From Bacteroidales bacterium (lineage in GTDB: Bacteria; Bacteroidota; Bacteroidia; Bacteroidales; UBA932), in NCBI GenBank assembly GCA_017472115.1, contig JAFUQW010000071.1, positions 1-5,964 of the forward strand: a stretch of DNA of 5,964 nucleotides, in the 5' to 3' direction. Shown piece by piece: positions 1-5,716 of the stretch. Below the pieces are notes generated by a model. That model made no database searches, was not told the DNA's origin, and was given only the letters and a program-made list of their open reading frames with translations. The first letter of the stretch is position 1, and the number at the start of each line of letters is the position of its first letter. A program made the translations under genes and the position numbers.

Positions 1-1
1 C

Positions 2-106
2 GACAAATCATATATATCCCGTATAGAGAAAGGGATAACAATTCCAAGTGTGGCAACGTTTTTCCGTCTTGTAAACGCGATGGGATTGTCGGTAGCATTA
101 GTCTGA
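2..106 (+). CDS. XRE/Cro-type helix-turn-helix protein, C-terminal fragment
   Basis: Only the last 34 codons are present; the start lies left of the window. The frame beginning at base 2 reads DKSYISRIEKG, then ITIPSVATFFRLVNAMGLS, ending in VALV and a TGA at 104-106. 'KSYISRIEKG' followed by 'PSV.TF.R..NA.GL' is the classic second half of an XRE/Cro helix-turn-helix domain: the recognition helix, then helices four and five. In Bacteroidota, small single-domain proteins with this ending are often HigA-type antitoxins lying downstream of a RelE/HigB-type toxin, so a toxin gene may sit just outside the window; that is inference. The protein ends soon after the domain, which fits a small antitoxin or repressor better than a large regulator. 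A terminator-like hairpin follows 66 bases later. Frame 1 is also open here but its translation resembles nothing. Confidence 0.72.
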   Translation, partial: DKSYISRIEKGITIPSVATFFRLVNAMGLSVALV

Positions 107-171
107 AAAGACCTTATCCGGCCACCTGATATCTTAAGATGTTTCACTGCGTTACTATTTGGGGATGATAT

Positions 172-194
172 GCCCGATCGTTATCGGGCCTTTT
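172..194 (+). terminator. Intrinsic terminator after the HTH gene
   Basis: A 7-bp perfect stem (172-178 with 183-189, GCCCGAT/ATCGGGC) closes a 4-base loop, CGTT, and is followed by C and four T. The orientation fits termination of the plus-strand HTH gene ending at 106. On the minus strand no T tract follows the stem, so it is a poor terminator for rsgA. The T run is short, so efficiency is uncertain. Confidence 0.55.
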
Positions 195-238
195 CGTCAT
201 TGCCAGGCCTTTCCGTCATTGCCGGCTTGACCGGCAAT
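189..238. repeat. Short direct repeat and GTCATTGCC palindrome
   Basis: Two imperfect 19-base copies lie head to tail (189-207 and 208-226), both containing CGTCATTGCC. The second runs into a perfect 8-bp hairpin, ATTGCCGG (218-225), loop CTTGA, CCGGCAAT (231-238). CGTCATTGCCGG...CCGGCAATCT is a form common among bacterial REP-like intergenic palindromes, so this is probably one complete interspersed element plus a truncated copy. Confidence 0.5.
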
Positions 239-243
239 CTCCC

Positions 244-396
244 GTTTCTCCACTAAACAGCCCGCTCCCATGGATAACATCAGCATCATGCATAGTTTCT
301 CCACAGAACGGTGCCTTCTCATGGACAAAGTCGCCAAAACTTATGGGTTCTCCACGGTAGGGGCGGTTCTGATGGAGAAAAATGCGGGGGTAATCA
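244..396. repeat. Degenerate tandem repeat, 51-bp period, three units
   Basis: Three units start at 244, 295 and 346. Each opens with (G)TTCTCCAC and has ATGGA at the same offset (270, 321, 372), so the spacing is exactly 51 bases twice. The bases between these anchors have diverged strongly. Because 51 is a multiple of three, the minus strand reads as a weak 17-residue repeat (PYRGEP.., PFCGET.., LFSGET..), but that frame lacks support as a gene. In the last unit TTCTCCA (348-354) and TGGAGAA (373-379) can form a 7-bp stem. The array abuts the rsgA stop codon at 418-420. Function unknown. Confidence 0.6.
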
Positions 397-417
397 GAAA
401 AACTCATCAGAGAAGGG

Positions 418-1428
418 CTATCTGTACTTGCCTTCGTCGTCGAGCATGCCGAGATATGAGCTGTAGCGTTCGTAGCTGATGTCACCGTTCTCCACAGCTT
501 CCTTGACGGCACATCCGGGCTCGTGAGTGTGGGTGCATGGGGTGAACCGGCAGTTCTCCGAGGCCTTGAGCATTTCCGGGAAGTAGAGGGCGATCTCCTC
601 TTTCTTGAGATCGACGAGGCCGAAGCCGCGGAGGCCCGGGGTGTCGACTATGAAGCCGGGGGATCCTTCACTTCGTTCAGGATGACAGGCAGGGTCTGAT
701 TGACAGGTCAGGGCATACATTTCATAGAAGGTGGTGGTGTGCTTGCCCTGGAGATGGACGTCCGAGATTTCGCCTACGCGCGGGTCGAGCGAAGGGTCAA
801 GAGCCTTGATCAGCGACGATTTGCCGACTCCGGACACTCCCGAAAAGAGAGAGACATTACCTCTGCATGCATCCCGAAGGGCATCAATACCCTCTCCCGT
901 CAGAGCGGAAACCTCCATCACCGGATAGCCGGCACCTTCATAGATCTCATGGAAGGCTTCGAGCATTTCCGCATGGGATTCACGATAGAGATCGACTTTG
1001 TTAAGGACTATTGTGACCGGGATGTTGTAGACTTCGCAGGTGACAAGGATACGGTCCAGGAAAGGCAGCTTGATCTCGGGATAGTCGATGGTCGCGATGA
1101 TGAATGCGCGGTCGAGGTTGGCGGCGATGATATGTGACTGGCGCGAAAGATTGGTCGATTTGCGGATTATATAGTTCTTGCGCGGATGCACTGCCGTGAT
1201 CACTGCCGGGTTCTCCAACGACACGAGCGACGGCATGTCGCCATCGGATTCCGCGACTTCGGCTTCATAATCAACAACATCCCCCACCGCAACAGGATTG
1301 GTCGCCGACGAACCCTTGAGACGGATCTTGCCTCGCAGGACTGCCGGAAACAGGTTCCACTCCGGAAGCCGGGCCAGAAGATAATGGCTACCCGTATGCT
1401 TTACTACTGTTGCTTCTCCTTTTATCAT
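418..1428 (-). CDS. rsgA: Ribosome small-subunit-dependent GTPase A (RsgA/YjeQ)
   Basis: RsgA is a circularly permuted GTPase that binds the 30S subunit, promotes its late maturation and is released on GTP hydrolysis; family members are also known to bind (p)ppGpp. The 336-residue product shows the full layout: an N-terminal OB-fold (about 1-75), then the permuted GTPase motifs in the order G4 NKVD (143-146), G5 SAL (174-176), P-loop GVSGVGKSS (197-205), G2 TTT (231-233) and G3 DTPG (262-265), and a C-terminal zinc site C293-x4-C298-x-H300-x5-C306. The family is usually about 300-320 residues. Much of the excess lies between residues 241 and 257, where TCQSDPACHPERSEGSP interrupts the normally short link before G3; it is encoded by a REP-like repeat in frame. 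All key motifs remain, so the protein is probably functional. The gene is divergent from the prenyl synthase, with a leader of about 155 bases. Confidence 0.95.
   Translation of the reverse strand: MIKGEATVVKHTGSHYLLARLPEWNLFPAVLRGKIRLKGSSATNPVAVGDVVDYEAEVAESDGDMPSLVSLENPAVITAVHPRKNYIIRKSTNLSRQSHIIAANLDRAFIIATIDYPEIKLPFLDRILVTCEVYNIPVTIVLNKVDLYRESHAEMLEAFHEIYEGAGYPVMEVSALTGEGIDALRDACRGNVSLFSGVSGVGKSSLIKALDPSLDPRVGEISDVHLQGKHTTTFYEMYALTCQSDPACHPERSEGSPGFIVDTPGLRGFGLVDLKKEEIALYFPEMLKASENCRFTPCTHTHEPGCAVKEAVENGDISYERYSSYLGMLDDEGKYR
658..708 (-). repeat. REP-like element inserted in frame in rsgA
   Basis: The core at 663-683 is ATCCT, an 11-base loop, AGGAT, with the loop TCACTTCGTTC. Translated on the minus strand it gives the CHPERSEGS peptide that marks this widespread class of interspersed repeat. 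Residues 241-257 of RsgA have no counterpart in the usual link between the switch I region and DTPG, which defines the approximate insert limits. CCTGTCA occurs twice in this stretch on the minus strand, a possible trace of the insertion. A second copy with compensating base changes lies at 2651-2671. Confidence 0.7.
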
Positions 1429-1449
1429 CAGATATTCTTATCAATAACC

Positions 1450-1564
1450 AAACGTCGGTACATGTTTCTTCAGATTCGTGTACCCACGTTATATCATTTC
1501 GAGACAAATGGTCATTATTCACGACCGTCAGTACATATAACCACAATTTCTTGTACCGACGTTT
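1450..1564. promoter_or_regulatory. Nested inverted repeats in the rsgA leader
   Basis: A perfect 13-bp inverted repeat, AAACGTCGGTACA (1450-1462) and TGTACCGACGTTT (1552-1564), encloses two degenerate copies of the same motif, TGTACCCACGTT (1479-1490) and CGTCAGTACATAT (1526-1538). The order is forward, reverse, forward, reverse. The region lies between the rsgA start and its proposed promoter, so the rsgA mRNA leader could fold either as one long rod or as two adjacent hairpins. It could equally be a set of four protein-binding half-sites, or a small inverted-repeat element. The repeats are directly visible; the role is not. Confidence 0.6.
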
Positions 1565-1586
1565 CCCTGAAACATATAGATGTTCC

Positions 1587-1619
1587 GTTGCAAAGATAAT
1601 GAAATAATCATTACCTTTG
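1587..1619 (+). promoter_or_regulatory. Promoter of the polyprenyl synthase gene
   Basis: TACCTTTG at 1612-1619 matches the Bacteroidota -7 consensus TAnnTTTG exactly. GTTG at 1587-1590 is a fair -33 element with 21 bases between. The predicted start near 1624-1626 leaves a leader of about 20 bases before the ATG at 1647. This also argues against a TTG start at 1617, which lies inside the -7 box. Confidence 0.7.
1591..1598 (-). promoter_or_regulatory. Probable rsgA promoter -7 box
   Basis: The minus strand reads TATCTTTG, a perfect match to the Bacteroidota -7 consensus TAnnTTTG. Transcription would start near 1586 and give rsgA a leader of roughly 155-160 bases containing the inverted repeats. 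No clear TTTG -33 element was seen upstream. It overlaps the promoter region of the plus-strand gene. Confidence 0.5.
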
Positions 1620-1646
1620 CCTGATACTGTCAAGCACTTATTTCTT

Positions 1647-2633
1647 ATGATACAGGAAACCCATATTGAAGAGACTCTGAAAGAGATGTTCGCCAACCTG
1701 AAGTTCACTGCAGAACCGGCAGGACTTTATGACCCGTTGAGATATATGATGGAGATCGGAGGGAAGAGGATACGTCCACGCCTCTGCCTGCTCACATATT
1801 CTCTTTACAAGGATGCATTCTCGGAAGAGATTCTTTCTCCGGCAGCAGCACTCGAGGTGTTCCACAGCTTCACCCTCATCCATGACGACATAATGGACAA
1901 GGCCGACGTACGTCGCGGAGTGCCGACCGTCTATAGGAAATGGGACGAGAACACAGCCATCCTTTCCGGAGACGTGATGTCGATCGAAAGCTACAAGATG
2001 CTGGCAAAGGCTCCTGCAGCAGTGCTTCCAGAAGCTTTGAAGCTCTTTTCAACCACTGCGGCGCAGGTCTGCGAGGGACAGCAATACGACATGGATTTCG
2101 AGAACATGGCGCTTGTGCCTATGGCTGACTACATGAAGATGATCGGTCTCAAGACCGCCGTGCTGATCGCGTGTGCCGCCAAGATGGGTGCCCTGATCGG
2201 AGGTGCTTCTGCCGATGAAGCCGATCTGCTCTACCGTTTCGGCTACGACCTCGGACTGGCGTTCCAGATTGCAGACGACTGGCTTGACACCTACGGTGAC
2301 CCCGCTGTGTTCGGAAAGGCGATCGGCGGAGATATCCTCAACAACAAGAAGACCTGGCTGATGATCAAGGCCCAGACGAACGCTTCTGCCGAAGATCTTG
2401 CCGCACTTGAGGAGGCCATGGAAATGCCTGTAGAATCTGACGAGGAGAAGTCTGCTAAGATTGCGAGGGTCAAGGCTCTTTATGCAAAGCTCGGCGTCGG
2501 GGAAGAGGCCAAGCATGAGATAGTGAGACTGCATTCATCTGCAATGGAATATGCGAGCCGTCTAAACCTTGCTCCTGAAGGACACGCCGCTCTTCACCAT
2601 TATGCCGAGACGCTTCTGGGACGTAATAAATAA
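1647..2633 (+). CDS. Trans-polyprenyl diphosphate synthase (FPP/GGPP synthase family)
   Basis: A cytosolic enzyme that extends allylic diphosphates head to tail with isopentenyl diphosphate, feeding menaquinone side chains and undecaprenyl carrier lipid. The 328 residues show the IPP-binding GGKRIRPRL (38-46), the first aspartate-rich motif DDIMD (80-84) followed by ADVRRG, the second motif DDWLD (210-214) inside FQIADDWLD, and the GKxxGGDI element (223-230). The first motif is DDxxD, without the two-residue insertion typical of IspA-type farnesyl synthases, and F75 lies five residues before it. That pattern suggests a short product, C15 to C20, but chain length cannot be fixed from sequence. 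ATG 1647 is chosen because a strong promoter lies just upstream. It is transcribed away from rsgA. The next gene starts 97 bases downstream, past a REP-like copy, with no obvious promoter between, so co-transcription is possible. Confidence 0.92.
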   Translation: MIQETHIEETLKEMFANLKFTAEPAGLYDPLRYMMEIGGKRIRPRLCLLTYSLYKDAFSEEILSPAAALEVFHSFTLIHDDIMDKADVRRGVPTVYRKWDENTAILSGDVMSIESYKMLAKAPAAVLPEALKLFSTTAAQVCEGQQYDMDFENMALVPMADYMKMIGLKTAVLIACAAKMGALIGGASADEADLLYRFGYDLGLAFQIADDWLDTYGDPAVFGKAIGGDILNNKKTWLMIKAQTNASAEDLAALEEAMEMPVESDEEKSAKIARVKALYAKLGVGEEAKHEIVRLHSSAMEYASRLNLAPEGHAALHHYAETLLGRNK

Positions 2634-2649
2634 AGGAAATGATATGAAA

Positions 2650-2676
2650 GATGCTTCACTTCGTTCAGCATGACAA
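2650..2676. repeat. Second REP-like element copy
   Basis: ATGCT (2651-2655), loop TCACTTCGTTC, AGCAT (2667-2671). It shares 15 consecutive bases (2654-2668) with the copy in rsgA (666-680). Where that copy has ATCCT/AGGAT, this one has ATGCT/AGCAT, so both stem positions changed together and pairing is kept. It lies in the gap between the polyprenyl synthase and U32 genes. GATGACA or CATGACA continues on the right side of both copies. Confidence 0.7.
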
Positions 2677-2730
2677 TGAAAAGGTGATCTCAAGTGTAAA
2701 CCACATCATTCCTGATAATAAGATAGAATC

Positions 2731-4116
2731 ATGATAAACAAATACAATATTATTCCACAGGCGACCGGGGGTAAAAAGATTTCGAGAGATTTGGCTAAAT
2801 CTCTCGAAATCATGGCGCCAGCCGGCAACTTCGAATGCCTGATGGCAGCCATCCAGGGCGGCGCCGACTCCGTTTACTTCGGAGTCGAGAAACTCAACAT
2901 GCGCTCCCACTCGGCCAACAATTTCAAGATGACCGACCTCAAGGAGATCGTGCGTATCTGCTCCGAATACGGGGTCAAGACCTATCTCACCCTCAACATC
3001 GTCCTCTACAACGAGGACATAGAGGACATGAAGCGCACTCTTGAAGCTGCGAAAGAGGCCGGAGTCACCGCAGTGATCGCCTCAGACATGGCAGCCATCA
3101 TGTATGCCCGTCAGATAGGCGTGGAGGTGCATATCTCCACCCAGCTCAGCATATCCAATGCAGAGGCACTGCGCTTCTATGCCCAGTTCGCCGATGTGAT
3201 CGTCCTCGCCCGCGAGCTCAACCTCGGACAGGTGAAGGAGATCAAGGCCGTCATCGACAGAGACAACATCTGCGGTCCTTCAGGACGACGGGTGGAGATC
3301 GAGATGTTCGCCCACGGAGCCCTCTGCATGGCCATTTCCGGCAAATGCTACCTGAGCCTTCACGAATACGGGGCATCCGCCAACCGAGGATCATGCTACC
3401 AGCTCTGCCGCCGTGCCTACAAGGTCGAGGACCGCGAGACAGGAATGCAGCTGGAGATCGACAACAAATACATAATGTCACCAAAGGACCTCTGCACCAT
3501 CGAGTTCATGGACAAGATAATCGATGCCGGAGTGACCGTGTTCAAGATCGAGGGACGTGCCCGTTCTGCCGAATACGTGAAGAGGGTGGCATCATGTTAC
3601 CGCCGTGCAGCAGATGCCGTATGCAACGGCACATATACTCCGGAGCTCGGTACCGCCATGAAGAAGGAGCTTGAGGAAGTATTCAACAGAGGATTCTGGG
3701 ACGGATACTACCAGGGTGCCCGCCTCGGAGAGTGGTGCGATGTGTATGGAAGCACATCCACCCGCAAGAAAGTCTATTGCGGAAAGATAACCAACTGGTT
3801 CGGCAAGCTCGGAGTAGCCGAGATCCTCGTCGAGTCCAATACGCTCAAGGTCGGCGACAAGATCCTCATCATCGGCCCTACATCAGGATGCGTGGAATAC
3901 ACCGTTCCTGAAATCCGTGTGGATCTCAAACCGGTACAGGAGGCATCCAAGGGCACATATTGCTCGATTCCTGTAAACTGGAGCGAGGTCGTGCCGGGAG
4001 CACGTGAAGAGGCATTGAGCTTATGCGGCGACGGCTGCAACGAACAGGCATGCCGTGCCATAGAAGAAAACCGTCTGCGTCGCAGCGACAAAGTATATAT
4101 CTGGGAGAAGGAATAA
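2731..4116 (+). CDS. U32 family protein, probable tRNA uridine-34 hydroxylase (TrhP/YegQ type)
   Basis: Although named 'peptidase U32', characterised long members such as E. coli TrhP (YegQ) are Fe-S proteins that make 5-hydroxyuridine at the tRNA wobble position using prephenate. This 461-residue product has the family opening MAPAGNFECLMAA (28-40) with GADSVYFG (44-51), the U32 signature from E191 to S209 (EMFAHGALC, then GKC), and NRGSC-x3-C. C199, C206, C222 and C226 are the likely cluster ligands. FKIEGRARS (271-279) and a C-terminal beta-barrel-like domain (about 346-420) match the TrhP length class. No signal peptide is seen. About 27 residues precede the usual family start, and codons 16-27 are a perfect DNA palindrome, so either the extension is real or translation starts at ATG 2812, which lacks a ribosome-binding site. 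The tail is rich in cysteine (C432, C436, C441). It overlaps the next gene by one base. Confidence 0.88.
   Translation: MINKYNIIPQATGGKKISRDLAKSLEIMAPAGNFECLMAAIQGGADSVYFGVEKLNMRSHSANNFKMTDLKEIVRICSEYGVKTYLTLNIVLYNEDIEDMKRTLEAAKEAGVTAVIASDMAAIMYARQIGVEVHISTQLSISNAEALRFYAQFADVIVLARELNLGQVKEIKAVIDRDNICGPSGRRVEIEMFAHGALCMAISGKCYLSLHEYGASANRGSCYQLCRRAYKVEDRETGMQLEIDNKYIMSPKDLCTIEFMDKIIDAGVTVFKIEGRARSAEYVKRVASCYRRAADAVCNGTYTPELGTAMKKELEEVFNRGFWDGYYQGARLGEWCDVYGSTSTRKKVYCGKITNWFGKLGVAEILVESNTLKVGDKILIIGPTSGCVEYTVPEIRVDLKPVQEASKGTYCSIPVNWSEVVPGAREEALSLCGDGCNEQACRAIEENRLRRSDKVYIWEKE
2773..2811 (-). terminator. Perfect 15-bp palindrome, antisense intrinsic terminator candidate
   Basis: GATTTCGAGAGATTT (2778-2792), loop GGCT, AAATCTCTCGAAATC (2797-2811), with no mismatch. 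On the minus strand the stem is followed at once by TTTTT (2777-2773), the form of an intrinsic terminator acting on antisense transcription. On the plus strand no T run follows; there the hairpin lies in codons 16-27 of the U32 gene and ends right at ATG 2812. The stem is only about one third G+C but long. Confidence 0.5.
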
Positions 4117-4484
4117 TGAAATTTTTAGGAAACATACTCTGGCTGATCATGGGAGGTCTTGTGGTCAGTCTATATTACGCCCTGATGGGTGTCCTGTTCT
4201 GCATCACCGTCATCGGAATCCCTTTCGGACTCCAGCTCATCAAGATGGCCGGTCTTGCACTCTGGCCTTTCGGACGTGACGTACATTCCGACTCCAATGA
4301 CGGTGGCTGCCTCTCCATCATAATGAATGTCATCTGGATCATCTTCGGAGGCATAGAAATCGCACTTCTCCATGTAGGTTTCGGAATAATATGCTGCCTG
4401 ACCATTGTCGGGATCCCGTTCGGCATGCAGCACTTCAAGATGGCCATCCTCGCCTTCATCCCTTTCGGCAAGAAAATCTCGTAA
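4116..4484 (+). CDS. YccF domain-containing inner membrane protein
   Basis: A 122-residue membrane protein made of two copies of the YccF (DUF307) unit. The first copy has CITVIGIPFG (29-38) and LALWPFG (47-53). The second has CLTIVGIPFG (94-103) and LAFIPFG (112-118). Each is preceded by a hydrophobic helix (about 5-30 and 67-93) starting with a similar NILWLIMGG or NVIWIIFGG. The family's role is unknown. The ATG shares its A with the upstream TAA (TAATG), and GGGAGAAGGA lies just before it, so translation is probably coupled to the U32 gene. The length is normal for the family. The two copies suggest an old internal duplication, seen throughout the family. Confidence 0.9.
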   Translation: MKFLGNILWLIMGGLVVSLYYALMGVLFCITVIGIPFGLQLIKMAGLALWPFGRDVHSDSNDGGCLSIIMNVIWIIFGGIEIALLHVGFGIICCLTIVGIPFGMQHFKMAILAFIPFGKKIS

Positions 4485-4510
4485 CCGCCTCTCCGACCGG
4501 GTGCGGTTTT
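4483..4510 (+). terminator. Intrinsic terminator after yccF-like gene
   Basis: AACCGC (4483-4488) pairs with GCGGTT (4503-4508), and the T run extends to 4510. The stem begins within the TAA stop codon. It would end the plus-strand block of polyprenyl synthase, U32 and YccF genes. The 6-bp stem and 14-base loop are modest. Confidence 0.5.
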
Positions 4511-4562
4511 GTAGTGAAAGTGCTCGTGATACCCTTGTTTTTAGGGGTATCGCGAGCACTTT
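4511..4562. repeat. GTAG-led 18-bp hairpin beside the transposase gene
   Basis: Bases 4517-4534 (AAAGTGCTCGTGATACCC) pair with 4545-4562 through 18 positions, with one T-G wobble and a 10-base loop. GTAG at 4511-4514 lies two bases before the stem. A GTAG-type tetranucleotide at the foot of a hairpin is the hallmark of sites bound by REP-associated tyrosine transposases, and the transposase gene ends 23 bases further on. An alternative reading is a bidirectional terminator for the two converging genes, since the stem has AAA and TTT at its foot. Confidence 0.55.
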
Positions 4563-4584
4563 GCCTATGTTTTTGCACTTGATG

Positions 4585-5442
4585 CTATACTACTTTCTCC
4601 ACTATTGCCGGTTCCAGACGAGTTATTCTGGCAATCTGCTTGACTCCGGCCCTGAAATTCCTCTTCAGCAAAAGACACAGTCTGACACGTTGTTCCATTG
4701 ACAGCTGTTCAATAGTATCCTTGCCGAATTCATTCCTGATCAGAACCGGCATCTGTGTCAGGATTTCCTGATCCGTCAAGCTCACATGGTCAGCAACCCC
4801 AAACTTCAGTTCCACTTCATTTTCAATTCTCTTTGACAAAAGCATCATAAGTCTGGAAGGATGATGCAATATCCTTTCAACAGACTCAACATCAACATAA
4901 GATGAAGGCATGATCATCCCGCACTCATCCACCATATAGTGACCGGGCACCGGCACTCGTGACTTAAGGATTCTGAACCGTTTCCTTTCACTCATCCCAT
5001 CAAGTCTTTCACCTGCTTCCTTTTTTTCTCCTCTGAAATATAACGAAGCTGATGACCATCTATAACAATATGGCATGATGATGACCCCTGCAGCCAGCGG
5101 ATTACGAAGTATATATGCAATCACATTTTCTAAATATTCCTTAGTATCGACATAGTCTATCTGAATGCCGACTTCTTTCAAGGCCTGCACTTCTCCTGAT
5201 ATCAGTCTCATCCTTATCGCACATCTTCGCTTGTACTCATAAGCGAACCTCCTACATTCTTCAGAAGTTCCATACAACAGGAAGTGAAAATGATTGCTCA
5301 TCAGGCAGAAGCATAAAATCCTCACTTCATAACCCGCAATACAGATCGCTATATCATTCATTCCCGAAATGAAATCTTCCTTGCTTTTGAAAATGTCGTT
5401 TCTTTCCAGCCCATGGCTGCTGACATGATAATATCCTTTCAT
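4585..5442 (-). CDS. REP-associated Y1-type transposase-like protein
   Basis: A single-strand DNA nickase-ligase of the Y1/HUH class (IS200-like, TnpA-REP type). The 285 residues show YHVSSHGLERNDIF near the N-terminus, the HUH pair H51-F-H53 within SNHFHFLL, the probable catalytic Y110 in AYILRNPLAAG (the family's YI..NP..AG box), and YRWSSASLY (127-135). All catalytic positions are intact. The C-terminal stretch, about 222-285, has KQIARITRL and resembles a DnaA-type helix-turn-helix that could supply DNA binding. Such genes are usually single-copy and domesticated, with hairpin repeats at their edges rather than a full insertion sequence. One such hairpin lies just past the stop codon, and no direct flanking duplication was found. 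It converges on the YccF gene. Its base composition is more AT-rich than its neighbours, hinting at transfer. No clear promoter was seen upstream. Confidence 0.88.
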   Translation of the reverse strand: MKGYYHVSSHGLERNDIFKSKEDFISGMNDIAICIAGYEVRILCFCLMSNHFHFLLYGTSEECRRFAYEYKRRCAIRMRLISGEVQALKEVGIQIDYVDTKEYLENVIAYILRNPLAAGVIIMPYCYRWSSASLYFRGEKKEAGERLDGMSERKRFRILKSRVPVPGHYMVDECGMIMPSSYVDVESVERILHHPSRLMMLLSKRIENEVELKFGVADHVSLTDQEILTQMPVLIRNEFGKDTIEQLSMEQRVRLCLLLKRNFRAGVKQIARITRLEPAIVEKVV

Positions 5443-5703
5443 ATTCTCAAGTTTACTTTTTCCACCTCACTTTCTATGTTTACGTCACCTCTCTCCTATA
5501 GGCCTCAAAAGAAAGGTCTTTCGCAGATGCGAAAGTCAAGTCATGTTTTTTGCGATGAAGTTATAAAATATCAATAGATGCGACACCGGATCATAAAAAA
5601 GATTCATCAGATTTTTCTCTTTTTTATACTTATTAAACTTTTTTTAGATGACCTGAAATTTATTTTATATGATAAAAATAAACAGTTTCTAAAAACAAAT
5701 CAC
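5443..5703. other. AT-rich non-coding stretch
   Basis: No gene is supported here. The part nearest the transposase start contains an 8-bp palindrome with a 2-base loop, CTTTCGCA/TGCGAAAG (5518-5535), which would sit in the transposase mRNA leader. A 9-bp AT-only-plus-one stem, ATAAAAAAG/CTTTTTTAT (5593-5601 and 5619-5627), lies in the middle. The rest, from about 5580 to 5700, is low-complexity A and T runs such as usually precede a strong promoter. Confidence 0.5.
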
Positions 5704-5711
5704 TAATTTTG
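5704..5711 (+). promoter_or_regulatory. Bacteroidota -7 promoter box for the structured RNA
   Basis: TAATTTTG matches TAnnTTTG exactly. Transcription would begin around 5716-5718 and run into the hairpin region. No convincing -33 TTTG lies at the expected distance, though the upstream DNA is very AT-rich. No open reading frame of useful length follows inside the window, which supports a non-coding transcript or a long leader. Confidence 0.55.
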
Positions 5712-5716
5712 CAACA

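Noticed and set aside
1..129. Frame 1 open to a stop at 127-129
   Set aside because: Its translation resembles no family, whereas frame 2 over the same bases gives a clear XRE-type helix-turn-helix ending.
189..396. CRISPR array
   Set aside because: The 51-bp period has only short conserved anchors and diverged units rather than identical repeats separated by unique spacers, and no cas gene is present.
216..512. A 98-codon minus-strand open frame across the repeat array
   Set aside because: It overlaps the rsgA 3' end in another frame and its only regular feature is the 17-residue reading of the 51-bp repeats; no start signal was seen.
700..1137. Plus-strand open frame of 145 codons within rsgA
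   Set aside because: Antisense shadow of a gene with full RsgA motifs; it shows no recognisable domain.
1617..1646. TTG start giving the polyprenyl synthase ten more residues
   Set aside because: The TTG lies in the TACCTTTG promoter box, upstream of the predicted transcription start; ATG 1647 fits better.
2049..2534. Minus-strand open frame of 161 codons within the polyprenyl synthase gene
   Set aside because: Antisense to a gene with both aspartate-rich motifs; no family resemblance.
2644..2673. A 9-codon frame (MKDASLRSA) after AAAGGAAATGAT
   Set aside because: It is simply the REP-like palindrome read in frame, and is too short to support as a gene.
5593..5627. 9-bp stem ATAAAAAAG/CTTTTTTAT as a terminator
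   Set aside because: Nearly pure A/T with a 17-base loop in low-complexity DNA, and no gene ends nearby; chance pairing is likely.
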